A stretch of DNA of 64,000 nt, taken from contig JASFXZ010000016.1 in assembly GCA_032209605.1 (NCBI GenBank), positions 11,532,001 through 11,596,000 of the forward strand, read 5' to 3'. A model generated the notes under the pieces. It did not search any database. It saw only the letters and a program-made list of their open reading frames with translations, and was not told where the DNA came from. Both the position numbers and the translations under genes were made by a program. This DNA is from Mactromeris polynyma (Eukaryota > Mollusca > Bivalvia > Venerida > Mactridae). Positions 23,820-37,242 of the stretch are shown here, in pieces; position 1 is the stretch's first letter; each line of letters starts with the position of its first letter.

Positions 23820-24575
23820 TGAATACCGACCCAGATTGAATACAGAGCCAGCACTGACATCGTTATTCGACTTATATTTTTGAATACAGACCTAGTATAG
23901 CTAACCCAGAGCTAGCACTGACATCAACATTCGAAACGTGTCCGCGGCAAATACATATCAGGAGTCCAATAACGAACCAGGTCGTACATCGTTATTCGAG
24001 TGTTTTTTTTAAATATTTGGATACAAACCTATTAGCGAACACAGAGCTAGCACTGAAATCAACATTCGAACTTGACCGCGACGAATACATACATGTATCT
24101 GGAGATGAAAAACGAGCCAGCTCGTATATCGTTATTCGAGTTTTCTAAATATTTGAATATAGACTTAGTATAGCTAACTCAGAGCTAGCACAGACATCAA
24201 CATTCGAACTTGACCGTGGCGAATACATATCTGGATATGAAAAACGAGCCAGCTCGTACATCGTTATTCGGGTTTTGTAAATATTTGAATACAGACCTAG
24301 AAGCGAACCCAGAGCTAGCAATGACATCAACATTCGAACTTGACCGCGGCAAATACTTATCTGGAGACCAATAACGAGCTAGCTCTTACATCGTTATTCG
24401 AGTGTTTTTTTAAATATCTGAATACAGATCTAGTAGCGAACCCAGAGCTATCACTGACATCAACATTCCAACTTGACCACAGCCAATACATATCTGGAGT
24501 CCAATAACGAGCCAGCTCGTACATCGTTATTCGAGTTTTTTTTATTATTTGAATACAGACCTAGTACACGCCTTC
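23820..24575. repeat. Satellite-like array, unit about 134 bp
   Basis: Five full units start with GAATACAGACCTAG-like sequence at 23882, 24020, 24155, 24287 and 24420, plus partial ends. Each contains GAGCTAGCACTGACATCAAC and ends CATCGTTATTCGAG plus a T/A-rich tail. Unit lengths are 131-138 bp. Confidence 0.85.
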
Positions 24576-24857
24576 TAAAAACCTTTTCAATATTTTAGAA
24601 AATAAAAGTAAACAAATTCTAGGGGGGATGAGGCACCTTTTTGGCAAAGCCTTCAGCGTCTCATCTTGATATAATTATGAAACAGAGAATTTCATTGGTC
24701 TGGATACCTTTTGGCGCTAAGGTAAAAACAGTGTCTTTTCTCGGTGAAGTCACTCTTTACATGTGTTAAGTAACTTTAAATTACAATAACACGGGGAAAG
24801 GACACATCTTCTTGATTATTTTATAGATCTTGGGAGAAAAGTCCGTAAGAAAAAGTC

Positions 24858-24900
24858 GCGGCGACTTCCTGATTGGCAGTCGAGCGCTCTCCCGACTATT
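24858..24900 (-). repeat. tRNA-Cys-like fragment, unit 2
   Basis: Partial match to 8730-8785: GTCGGGAGAGCGCTCGACTG on the minus strand, with the anticodon loop changed (GCC) and the B box lost. Marks the start of the homologous downstream segment of copy 2. Confidence 0.5.
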
Positions 24901-25544
24901 TAATAATGTAAGCCCACATTAAAACAAACATAGTCAATGAGAGTAAATAACAAGTATTATACGTAATATATGAAAGCAACCAACCCGTCTGTCCATTGTA
25001 CAAGACAAAGGTTTCATGTTAAATTTGTAACACTGTAACACATCTTGTCATACCGTAATGTCTCATCAATGAAGAAGCAAACACTGTGGTTACATTGTCA
25101 GTCTGAACCATAAATGATTGTAAGTGACTTCGAGACTGTTTGAATTGCATGAATGAACAATAAGACACACCCATTAAGAGCCCATCATAATGTAAACAAA
25201 TTAAATGCTCTCATATATCCGCCCTGCAAACATTTCATGCTTCTTGAAAAAAATATCAAAATGTTTGCTCTTGCTACAAATAGAGATCATTCATACTGTC
25301 TTAGAGTATGATTGATTTTTTTTACCGGAGTTCAAACTGGAATTTTCAATTTTAACGATTGGCACTTTCTCCATGTTATCGATGTGTGATTTTGTATGGG
25401 CGAAATATGAACAATATCAAGAATACGTAAGTAACATTGGGTAGACCACCTCCACAAATAATGGCATCTACAACATATCCATACGGTAGAAAATACAAGG
25501 AAATACAGACGACAAGCAAATAAAGCTATTAATATTTCACCTAT

Positions 25545-25720
25545 CTAAGATAATGCCTCCCCACACAGACCACTGGAAAACAACAACAGTCTACAAAACA
25601 AAAGGTACTTGGTGTGCAAGGGTAAACATGTATGGGAATAGGGATCCAAGGAATTGTCTGGCAGACCATCAAACACAACTATGGTGAATGCAGAGGGCAA
25701 CAAGGTGGACACGTGTTTAA
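25545..25720 (+). repeat. Dispersed repeat family R1, copy in the AATGCCTCC orientation
   Basis: AATGCCTCCCCACACAGACC followed by GGAAAACAACA and a tail ending near CAACAAGGTGG. Same orientation at about 27465, 38690, 43635, 45595 and 56070; reverse orientation at about 120-500, 3920-4095, 37575-37830, 56655 and 57715. Class unknown. Confidence 0.55.
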
Positions 25721-28700
25721 TGGATGGAATACATCACGGAACAAGTCATGAAAGTCATCAATCTGAAACTACTATCCATCCCTTTTGGGATTGTGTTGTG
25801 TTGTGGTTTTATTATTTGGCCACCCTTTTCTCTATGCATTACGTACATTGGCTCTCATATATATCAGTTCAATTTATCCGGGCTTCTTCATTATGACATA
25901 ATTTAATAGAATTATACTCATTGTCGTAATTGTATTTATTAATGGGGTATATCTATCAGTTAGATTTTACCAAGCTTCTTTCTTCAACTTGCTCGTGATA
26001 CATATATGCAACTATTGTTCTTTGACAATGTGCAAGTTAGTTGTTGAATTTGAACTTTAAGTTCACAGCACTTTTTTGCGTTTATCTGAATCAACTAGAA
26101 ACAAATGTCGTTTGTGATGATGATAGATTAAGTGATTAAGACAAATGTTTGATTGCTTAAGGTGGAGGTTTTCTTAGTATGAAGACGGTTTGTACCGCAA
26201 GGAACGTGCGCGCAGAAATGCGACAGGTCCTGAGTGCCAATACCTTTACTCTTCGATTCTTTACGTCACACATATATAAAACGAATTGAAGTAACAAAAG
26301 TTGTATTCAAAACACGTTCGCCAATATTTTGGTAGCTTCAAAAACAACGGACGATTATTCATGTGTTCAATACATATAATTATACTTGCCAATTAAGGGA
26401 TAAAACTCCATTATATCCAACTGAAATCGCAATTCGCTTACATGATGACCAGTTCATGATTTGATAAAAATGTCCATGTAAACGTTTCGAGGTTATGTAT
26501 CCTGGATTGGTAGATAATGGTATTGTACTACTTGAATGACGGTTAATGATACATGATGACGATAGTTTTAAGTCTCCCTCTCTTCCGCTAACATTGATGC
26601 TTTCTAACTAGCAAGCTCCCTCTCTCAATCAACAAACTAACACATAACATCTGGCTTTGTCTTTTTATTTCCGATTAAAAAGTTCCGACCATAAAATTGG
26701 TCTGAATCAGTGAGATAATACATATCTACAGTTAGAAAAGCAATACACAATATACATACATATAACATACTAATCATACAGACATTGTTTATAATAATTA
26801 AAAACAACATTATATAGCCGTTTCAAGGAATAAGCGGATGTTAGAAATAATAATATCGGATGAGCGCAGAAAATACATAGCAAACACACGAAGCACATAT
26901 TGCACGTTACTGCAAAATAGATTTTATGGCTGACAGAAGTACGTTTTATTCACTTACGAGTGTGAGCTCGTATCTGTATTATCATCTTAATTGTAAAGTT
27001 CCATATCTTTCCACACTGACACAGCCCTTTTCGAAGTATCTTTTATGTAATATGGTTCACACATGAAATGTGCAACGTTATGTTTTTCATAATAGCAACT
27101 GAACTATCAATCTGAAAGTAGTGATTTTTATAAATTGTCCAACGTTCGTGTTAAAACGTCCGCGACTATTTGACTGAATATAACACGTCTGAAGAGGTGC
27201 TAACATTTTATTGTCAGTTAGGTACGATCAGAAAGATTGATGAGTCTGGCATTAAGCAGTCTAATGCATAATTTATACTGATGATAAGTGAGGAAATGTC
27301 GTAAAAATTTGCCACTTTAATCAATTTGATCAACAGAAGTGAAACAATGCATATAAAGGCAGAACTATGGTACAAGTAATATAAACATTGAACATATGAA
27401 TGAGGAACATCGAATATTGCAATACACACCATATAAACGAGATTACAAGGAATGTTACATACATAAGCAATGCCTCCCCTCACAGACCTCCGGAAAACAT
27501 ACATACACTGTATAATCAGATATACAAAAGCACATCGCTGATGCATTGATGATCCAATTCTAAACAAAAGTATTTAAGTATTAAAAAAGCTAACACATTT
27601 TCTGATTAATCAGACATACAAAAGCTGATGCCTTATTGAGTCATTATTATATTTTAAAATTATTCAGCAATCAAACTTCCTGATTAATAATCACAGTCAT
27701 TACGAGATATACAGTATTATTTGAATCGTGACCAATTCTAGGACTGCACAATGTTATTGTATCAGACAAACTCATGGAATCCTGTGTCATACAATAACAA
27801 CAATAACAATAACAGAAAACAAAAAGTCAACATCGAAACATTGCATGGCAGATCATGCTCAACGTAGGAGGCTCAAGTTATTTGGTTGTGCAAACCAAGG
27901 ATTTCTATACATGTTTGTTATTTAGACAAGCAAATATATTTCATTACGAATATCTATATTAAATTTCGTGACGCATATAAAATATTATTTATTGATCATT
28001 ATAGCAAGGTGAAAGTATAACATAAAAATACATCAAGTTAGTTCAGTCTTACATATCTTAACTTACCCGGCAAAATCATTGATAAACGAAATATATGTTC
28101 ATTTGATATATATATCGACATCACTACTCTGGATGTAACGGGTATATGTTACGCATACACAGTTAGGTCGCTCTAAAAGTGTTCCACCGAAAGCAACAAT
28201 CACAATCAATAACTTCACTACGAAATATACAAGTTGAATTATTGAAGTGTTGTAATTTCAAGTTTGAAGAGGGCATTTTCTGAAAAGATGAAATCCTGGA
28301 AAACCCATTCTTTGTGAAGAGTTCATATTTTGTGCGAAACCAAGTAAAATGGGATTATATAGTATCCGTAATCGTCAGTATTGTCTCAATTATCCAACTG
28401 CCTCATTCTGAAACAGCAAATAAGCTATATATATATAAACGGCATGTAACCAATGCAATTGTCATGTTTTACGGGCTGTATTCTCCTAAAACTTTATACT
28501 TCCTACTACTCAACGATTAAGTATAATACATGTATTACTAAATTTGGGAAACACTAACGTAGTAATGAAGCAACGACACAGTCAACCACGATACATATTA
28601 TAAGTAAAATATACGCCTGACAAAGGTTGCAATGTTATTTTGATTTTACTTTCATATTTAACTATTATGAAATAAACAGTGCTGATGGAAAGGCATATTT

Positions 28701-29436
28701 AATGACGTATTTGAACAGTGTTCATGATAAAGTCCAATAAATTACCAAACTGTTATAACTGAGTAACATCGGATTCCTTGATTCCTCTCTCCGCCAACTG
28801 CAGTTTCACTTGGGCAATGTACATCGGATACGTGCTATTGTATGTGAAAATTAAAATAGTTTTACCATTTGATAGTGGTAGTACCGTGACATGCACACAC
28901 ATCTGAAGAGAATTTGATTTGGTTAACATCGGTTGTTCAACAAAACCATAAATTTCGGTTCTTGTAATGCTATTTCTTAATATTGTTGATACAAGTGTTG
29001 GATGGAAATTAACTCTAATCTAATTCAAACCATTCGCAGCCTAAGTATTATTCAGTTGCATCTTCAATGATTATTTTATATTCATAATTTGAGGATTATA
29101 CATAACTTAGTGACAAAATGGGTGATAAAAGCATAGAAATGGTGGTTATTGAGATTGAGAGATTTAAACTAATGCGGGTAAATATATCTCATAGGTTCCT
29201 ACATATTATTGATTTTTTTATTTCTGCGATTGGTTTTCTCATTACTTCTTAGGACAGCTTCGATATAACACACTGAATTCTCGTCTAAACCTGTCAGTGA
29301 TCGTCACGTACTGCGATGTGTCTGTCTGTTAGGCATGGCATCAGTATTAATTTTCTTACGACATAATGATTATTTCTTGCAACATGTTATAGCCCTATTT
29401 TGTTATTTTCAGAATTATAATGCGAATCAACCTTAT

Positions 29437-29881
29437 ATTGTACACTGTAGAACGTGGCCGATATTTAAGTATACATAGAAACGACAGAATTTGTAAAAAC
29501 TGTAATACAGAAATAATAGAAAACGAATATCATTTTCTATTAATTTGCACACAATTCTCTGATTTAAGATCGAAATATATAAAAAATACTACTACACATG
29601 GCCCACGAAACAGAAATTGTCTAATCATATGACAGCAACATCAAACATTATTGTCACCAATTTGGCCAAATATATTTTCTACGCCAATCTAATTAGAAAT
29701 TGAATAATTTTATGCTCATATTTTGATATATTTTGTATGTATACATGCACTGTAACATCATGTGCTCTTCAGAAAATCTATGCCTTTTGTCAGAAATATC
29801 TGTGTATAATTGCTATAAAACATGTTAATATGTTTTGAATGCAATAAACTATTGAATTGAATTGAATTAAATTGAATTGTA
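29437..29881 (+). mobile_element. 5'-truncated LINE 3' end
   Basis: The insert 29443-29875 starts inside the end of a reverse-transcriptase ORF: RGRYLSIHRNDRICKNC, then NEYHFLLIC, a C-x2-C...H...C zinc-binding motif typical of RT C-termini, stop at 29632. It ends in a (TTGAA)-type repeat tail. ATTGTA flanks both sides (29437-29442, 29876-29881). The paralogous segment near 47625 is the empty site. This supports target-primed insertion after the duplication. Confidence 0.78.
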
Positions 29882-32110
29882 TATAGTCCAAATTGCAGTA
29901 ACGTACACATCACGATGGAATCATGCTGTTATATGCCTTCGTTTTCATCGAAATGGATTGATGATTTCGTTTCAAACGTAATTGTTGAACAACGCTTTAA
30001 AAAGTTCGCATCTTCGAATTCACAGACAAATTAACATACGAGTACATATCAAATTGCAAATCGAAATGATGCATATAAAAGTGTAATATTTAAAAGTACA
30101 TACAGTATCCAAAACACTGAATGAAAATTTATTATGTTAACTACATTTAAACAGTACTTAATAAAAACATATTCATGTACATGTACAAACAATATATGTA
30201 TATACCAATAAGTATTTCGAATTACAAATGATAGAAACACTTGTACACATGTATACATTAATTTATAAATCTGCGCAGGAACAAAAGTTTGTTAAAATAC
30301 CTGTTCCAAAAGCTGAATATAGGCAATGTTTACTTCAATAATTCATGTTGCATTACAGATATATTAATCTAACGAGTAAAAGGTTGATTTTATAACGAAA
30401 CGTGACAAAACATTCACATGAATGTTACGCACTCCGATATATGCATATAATGAATGAGAAATGTTTAGAAACTTAAGTACATCACGTTATATTTAACGGA
30501 AATATTCATGCAATCAACTAAGTGTATATTCACGATATCTAACCACCCAAGTTATCAACACATATTATTTCAAAGGAGATATAATATAAACATATTATAT
30601 ACTGTGAATATAATACCAGGACCATGTAGTCAGACGGACTATTGCATGAATGGACACCAACTAGGGTGTAAATACATGTTATTCACCTGACACATATAAC
30701 GCATACAACATAAAGCAGTATATGCTTTCATCAATAGTGAATAAGACAGCAACACGAATATTTTGGAAATATATGCGACAATTATAGTGCGTAATTATTA
30801 TAGGAAAAGTTTATAAATACAATAATTATACAACAAAAATTCAAAAACAAAAATGCGTTCACTGCCATGGATTTATACATTGTAGATTACATCAAACCAC
30901 TAAAATCAAAATGTGTTTTAGTGGTTCTCTCATGATAGATGATGACTTTCTATGTTGAATGTAATTTTGTTATTCTAGTGTCAGTGTCATAGTAAGGGTA
31001 ATTGACGTTAAAACTTCTCGAATCAGAAAATGTGTGGCAAACGAACAATCAGACTACGGTCATTGATTATGTTTTCGTGACGGTAAGCCCGGAGTTTTAA
31101 ATAAAGCGATGAACACGTAAAATACATATCGGATTAAAATGTGGCAATAGCATGAAACAATAGTTTTAGTCGATACTTTGTATAGTGTTGTGCATCACGG
31201 TTCATGAGGAAATGCCTCCTGCTTAACATGCTACATGTAACATGATAAACAGAATTCGGTCATCTTTAAGATGAATGCGTTATTAGAACGACTTTTTTTT
31301 TTGCCTTGTAATGCATATAATGACACGCCGATGTTCATTTAAAGACGTATTTGTAGAAGTGATTAAATACTTACGGACTTTGCATTTTAAAAGAAAAAAA
31401 CAAATGTACAAATATAACTGGTATTATATAGATGATATTACAAATACACACTATGATATTTACTAAACACACATTATTGTAATACTCTGAGACAAACATA
31501 CTTGATACGTGAAGGCAGCATATGATACAATTGACACAGCATACCGTTATATCAAACGCACTGGTTCATTGTGGATATGAGTGTATGTAAGTGAATAAAA
31601 ACGATAGTCAGTAAATGTGGAATGAAATTGTTTTAAAGGTTTAATCCAAAACAATATGCAAAACACATTCACAGTTACTCCCAACAAAGAAACGACATTA
31701 TGTAACAACTTTATCCAGTTAATTTACAGATAATGTTTGTATATCTAAGTTGTTTAATCCTCGTGAATATTTAATGTGAAATAAACATAAAAGTCGAGCA
31801 GAATCCGTCACATAAAACGTACAGTCGCCGCAAATATACAAACAGACATGAACAGATATTCATTGACAATTATAACTTGAAACCTGACAGACGAAATAAA
31901 ATAAATAATGTATAACTGTATATTTGTTATTGCATTGGATAGCGGTATATATCCGTTTGTTCGGAATGATTATGAAGGGCATAAAATCATCTACTCTCCT
32001 CATTAAAACTTTAACAAGGAACAGCAAAACATGATTTTCCTGCATAATTCCATAGGGCTAGGGATTGCCTCAATGTTATTAAGCACCGATGTTATATCAA
32101 CATGTACAGT

Positions 32111-34576
32111 TTAAGGTAGCCCACTCCTGAAAGTGTAAATTCCTTATAACAACGATTCTATGATTCCCTGTTATTAGTTAAGAAATAAGTGTCCTCAGTT
32201 AGTTTTTGTTGAAAAAAATGTATGTTTGTGTTTGAATTTTTTTGTAAAATTATATTTTATCAACACACCTCAAAAAGGCCTCCTTTTCTGACCCAACATC
32301 TGTTGAAAATGGGGAATGGCTTAAGAAATCATCATACACATTAATAAAATGAGTCCAAACTAGTAAAATACACTTGTGTAGCCAGAGGTTATCACTGTGG
32401 TACAAATATAAAACATAAAATGTCAAAAGGTATGAAAAATCTCTTCAGGTTTTAATTTTCTATGGTCATTTTTATCAAACAAATACATAGCAAGAAAGGG
32501 GGCACAACATACATTTTAATCCTACCTTTTTATATAATGAACTTGCATAAATAATAACAACGATTTTGTGAACCACTGATAATCTTATAGATAGTTATGG
32601 TAATTTCAATTAAAAAACATGAAAAGTATATGCTTGTGTTCATATAAGAGAGTTATCATTTTTAATGTATAACATGTCAGCTTTTTAACATATTTTAATT
32701 AAGTGCTTTTGTAACATAATATATAATATTCACAGTAAGATCAATTGACTGGTGCACAAATACATTCCATACATCAATAATATCTAATTGAATTACTATC
32801 AAATCATCATCTTACTGTGGATGAAAAATGCCAAAATATACTTAAAACCATGTCAAATTACCCCACCCACTTTTTTACAATAATAAGGGAACATCAAAAG
32901 TTGAATAGTCAAATACTTTTGAAAACGTTGCTGTGATAAAATCCTTTGATGAATTTCACAAATTTAAGCTGCAGGATAGAAACTGTAACAATGGCAACAC
33001 GAATATCGTTTTGCAAGAATATGGAAAAAAACATATTTTAGAAATTAATGAATACATTTTTTTGTACGAAGTGTTTAAAAAACATAATTTTAATGTTTTT
33101 GGTTTTGATTTTCAAATTGGATTGACATCAGTATAAAGTGAATGTATTCTTTTGATGACTGGAAAAGTACAGAACCAAATGTCAATTTTTAACACCAGAT
33201 TGGATTGACATCTGTTTGTTTCTAGACTTCAGTTATTCCTTGAAATACTCTGAAATGGAAGGAAATTAATAAGCATACATATGAAACCTCAACAATAAGA
33301 CATCATTGGCTCCAGAGAAAGTTGGTTTTTGTTCTGTCAGGCAGTCTGATTATCAAGTTGAAATATAGAAGGAAAATAAAAACAAATGTCATATATATTA
33401 CTCACTCAGGTAGTATTAATTGATGTGGTCATAAATACAGGATATTTTAGAGTGATGTTTTACAGTACATCAACTCAGGAGTTTTAATATTCCTACATGA
33501 CTGTGTATGTGTAAACATATAAAATTAAAATTAACTAATACTAAAATGTTGCTTGGAGCTTCACATGATGCAAAAGTCTGGGTTCAATTCCCAGTTCCGG
33601 CATTGCTTGTTTTATTTGGATTTTTTAAAAACAGATGGATATATAGTTTATAAGCAGAAAACATTTTTATATATGCTTTATATGCCATAGATTCATGCTA
33701 CTTTAGAAGCATTCTTAAAGTCATGGCACGTGCATTCACTACACCGTTTACTTACAATTTTTATTAACTAAAAACAACATTAATTTAAACAATTACAACG
33801 TCTGAATCAACATTTGTATATGTTTTGCTATGAAACATGTATTTAATACTCTGATTTTTCAGTTAACTTTCTCATTAAATTCACACACTGGGGAATCTGC
33901 ATCGTTCTGGTTTATAAACTCTTGATGACGTAAAAAAGGTGACGTAATATCATGACGAAATATCATGTTTATCTAGACATATAATATAACATCGCTGTGT
34001 TTTTATTGCGACTAATTATTTGCTGGCAAAATTACGCTTCACAATGCTGCTTTCGATTTTGCCAAAGAAATAAAATGTTGGTCTTGATCAAGTTGATGAT
34101 TGATCTGTTGATTATTGGGAAAGAATGAGGACGTCATTCATTCAAAGTTATTATATGTTCACTAACCGTGATCTCCGATTGCATCTATATTGTTGCAGTA
34201 TCCCCTCTGTTCTGCCAGCTCTTTCTCTGTGTCTGAACAATGCTTTTGAGTCTGTTTAACTGTTTTACGCTTTCGAAACCGTGCTTTTTTACGGAGGATG
34301 TTAACAACGCGAAAAGCGGTCTATGTCGAAGGAATGTAAATCTTGATGTCGCAAAAGTAAATAATACCGAAATAAGAGTAAATAATAGCGGAATATAATT
34401 TATCATTAACACATTGGAAGCGAATCGCTACAGTAACGCTACAGTTCGTTGTTAAATACTATTTAATAGTTTATTGGGGCGACTTTATTATCGTCCCTTC
34501 TTTAACAACATCCGCAAACGGGCTGCGCGAAAATATGCGCAAATGATGCATAAACGTTAGGAGTTGGCTACCTTAA
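32111..34576. mobile_element. TTAA-target DNA transposon, 2458 bp, non-autonomous
   Basis: The element 32115-34572 starts GGTAGCCCACTCCTG and ends CAGGAGT-like inverted sequence (GGAGTTGGCTACC), with TTAA at 32111-32114 and 34573-34576. The paralogue has one TTAA at 49511-49514 in the same flanks (tatgtacagt and tgttaatattaaca). No transposase was seen; the only open frames are short (32933-33136, 34185-34412). It carries a tRNA-like T arm at 33578-33594. Confidence 0.78.
33560..33603 (+). repeat. tRNA-like T arm inside TTAA element
   Basis: CTGGG-TTCAATT-CCCAG is a perfect 5-bp T stem with a 7-base loop matching the B-box consensus, followed by an acceptor-like TTCCGGCA. No convincing 5' half was seen, so it is a relic rather than a tRNA gene. 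Confidence 0.45.
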
Positions 34577-35112
34577 TGCTAATATTAACATTTATTTTCT
34601 CAATAATTTCTATTTGATTTGATAGTATTGTTAATACACCATCTACATTGATATGCATTCAACTGAACCAGGCGATACCTCAACTATATGCACGCCATTA
34701 AAATAGACAGATTAAGGTTCAAATGCTTTTTTTATACCGTTTTGTTTAAACATACATATATAACATATAAGAGATAAATCATATACATGTACATATCAAT
34801 GCATAATATACTTGGCAGCTGTTTAAAGATATACTACATTGTGGGTATTTCTATATCTATTATATTGCTTGTTCATATATTCACAGTAAAAACATGAAAT
34901 GTGGACAATATGACAAAAAGGTTTGTATGTAGAAAAGATAAACCAGACCCACCTTTGATATAATCTAGTCTAGTATACTATTACAGTACGAAAACGAAAA
35001 GAGACTAGATCATTTCGTTGTGTGGTTAAAACAGTTGTTGAAAGATCAACGAGGAATACTTACAGTATAAGCATTGATCAATTAAGAAAATGGTCGTTAT
35101 TTAAGTTCTTGA

Positions 35113-35640
35113 TTAGATTAAAGGCAGGTGTTTGATAATGATTGTTGAAAAAACGATATTTGACCTTTCGCTGTTTAAGGTACATAGCCAGCGTTTTATA
35201 TTCGTATGTAAATATATTGTATAGGTTGTAGTCCAATTGTCGCTTTCAAAGTATGCTTTGCTAATGCAAAAAAACCTATTAATGATAGTATTTGGTTCAT
35301 ATAATGGTATTCGCAATTACTTATCTTATATCCATTAACAATATGTTGATCCCATACATATTGAATACAGTTTGAATATCAGCCCATAATTCATTCGTTT
35401 GAACACAATCGATGAAAAGATGATTGTATGTTTCGGTAACATTGCATATGTAGCAGGTTTTCGTTTCGGATATTTTCCATTTGAATCTTTAAGTTAGTTC
35501 ATTTGTTGTAATTACATTCTGGATAATTCTGTATTTGAATTGTTTTACACTGTTATCTGGGATTGGATGTATGAAGGAGTACAGTGTAGACCAATCAATA
35601 TGTAAGTTAAGAACAGCTTCCCAGTGACCATGCATGTATG
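35113..35640 (-). mobile_element. LINE reverse-transcriptase C-terminal relic
   Basis: Minus-strand translation gives HWEAVLNLHIDW, FKYRIIQNVITTNELT, a stop, then RFKWKISETKTCYICN and HLFIDC, the zinc-binding motif at the end of non-LTR reverse transcriptases. A further segment continues in another frame (35316-35113). Stops and frame changes show decay. Lies just upstream of copy 3, where its first exons are missing. Confidence 0.65.
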
Positions 35641-35775
35641 GTTTGGTGAATTTTGACGATATAAGATACTTATAAATGTAGTTGATGTTAATATTTTCAA
35701 GTCTTAGTTTATTGACCTTTATCTCAAGTATTAACTATATATAACTTTGTGTATAAAAGTTATACTTTGTGTATA

Positions 35776-35779
<4 letters not shown>

Positions 35780-35811
<32 letters not shown>
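35780..35811. repeat. (TA)n microsatellite
   Basis: About 16 uninterrupted TA units, 170 bp upstream of the first copy 3 exon. Confidence 0.95.
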
Positions 35812-35813
<2 letters not shown>

Positions 35814-35980
35814 CATTGAAAGTGTGATAATTATTTGTGAATAGTGCGTTAAATATAACATAGAGATGAAGTATATTGTTGAATTAGTGTTTTAATGCAA
35901 AGTAAGTAAAATGTTTAAATTGTTCATTATATGTACATTGTATTACGTGTATTTAGTCAGTTTTTTGTTTTCCCGGAAAG

Positions 35981-36086
35981 AATTGCAGATCTCGGGATTA
36001 TAAAGAGTGTCGATTTGTTGTTGCGGATAAAATACACAGGTAGTGTTGAATGGCATTCACTTGTCTTGTTAACAACACACTGCGAG
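35981..36086 (+). CDS. Copy 3 alternative exon 4A
   Basis: 106 bp, acceptor cggaaag, donor gtacat. Reads S-IADLGIIKSVDLLLRIK through WHSLVLLTTHCE. His-Ser replaces the QP of copy 1. First exon of the unit. Confidence 0.78.
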
Positions 36087-36813
36087 GTACATGTAACTTG
36101 TTCAAATATGAGTTATAGTGTTCATGTCAATCAGATATTGTGTTTGTTGTCTGTAAAGCTTGTATTTAGCTTTCACTATGTATTTATGCTTCTATCCGAG
36201 TTGTTATAAGCAACCCAAAATAGAAAGCGAGCAAGGAATTTCGCCTACAATACGTGCAGCCATCTGCCACTAATTATCTATGCTTCCATTGTTCGCATTG
36301 TAATCGACATTTCCTGCACGATATCTATAAAGTTTACTTTAAACAAATATTCAATAGCCAGAACCCCGTAACTGAATGTTGGCGGTTTATAGTATTTGGT
36401 AGAGTTGAAACCGTCTTTTCAAGTTCTTTCTATCTGTACTAGTTATATTGTTATAGAATGCACATACTTTTAATAAACTGCAATTCCATAACCATTTATG
36501 CAACAATGATCTCTACAGAAGGGTAAAACTTTTCAGTTGGTTTTCACAAAATAATGCGACGCATATTTGAAATATTAAAATCTTTTTCAAAAGTTTAAGC
36601 GTAAGATTTATGGATATTTCAGTCGCTTACCGACCACAACCCAGGTAAATACATGCATTTAAGTATTTGAAGGCAAAATAAAGTGTGGTTGCAAGTTTTG
36701 TTTATGTTGTGTGCTTCATGCCATTAATCATGGCTCAGTGTCAATAGTGAACTACGTCCTGAAAGCGGAACGGTCATACCGTTCATTGGTTAAATACTGT
36801 TACACATTTACAG

Positions 36814-36919
36814 ACTGACATATCTAGAAATTATATCGAGTAAATATCTCATGTTGAGACTAAAATACGACGGTAGTGTGGACTGGGAACCACTAAAGTT
36901 GTTTGAGGTTCACTGTGAG
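36814..36919 (+). CDS. Copy 3 alternative exon 4B
   Basis: 106 bp, acceptor tttacag, donor gttagt. Reads S-LTYLEIISSKYLMLRLKYD through WEPLKLFEVHCE. Intact counterpart of the remnant at 3230-3303. Lies 727 bp after exon A with identical phases. Confidence 0.8.
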
Positions 36920-37001
36920 GTTAGTTTAGAACCTTTGTGTTGCTACAATTCCTGTCATGTTTATTATTCAGTGGTCATTTTTTGTTAAGATTTGTTTATA
37001 T

Positions 37002-37242
37002 ATGAGCGTCGCTGTACGATTCCAAACCTCTTCTTTGAGTGACGTCATTTCCTGAAAACGTCACGTGTGACATCGCCATGTACTGACAGTTCGCACTATG
37101 TGCCCCTTAAGACAATATACAAACGAAGTGACCATATGGAGTAAAGAGTGTTTCCTGCCTGCAAATGGTGACATCACATGCTGCGTTTTCTTGAAATGAC
37201 GTCACTTACAGAAGAGGTTGCAAATCCCATAGCAGCGCTCAT
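37002..37242. mobile_element. CRE-bearing palindromic MITE, copy e
   Basis: ATGAGCGTCGCTGTACGATT to CAGCGCTCAT; orthologous to 3399-3638 by position. Two TGACGTCA octamers remain; the third is mutated to TGACATCG. Confidence 0.75.

Larger units (their letters stand above)
24860..34740. repeat. Downstream segmental duplication, unit 2
   Basis: Co-linear with 42925-49730. Shared landmarks include the tRNA-Cys-like piece, gattttgtatgggcgaaata, the CCTCCCTCAATCAACAAA stretch, GGAATAAGCGGATGTTAGAA, and AACTTCTCGAATCAGAAAAT. It carries two insertions absent from the partner: the LINE tail at 29443 and the TTAA element at 32115. No gene was recognised. Confidence 0.75.

Noticed and set aside
27214..27567. 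117-codon minus-strand frame
   Set aside because: Lies in the duplicated repeat segment; the partner at 45.3-45.6 kb does not keep the frame, and no domain was seen.
33560..33603. tRNA gene
   Set aside because: Only the T arm and acceptor end are credible; no D arm or full cloverleaf.
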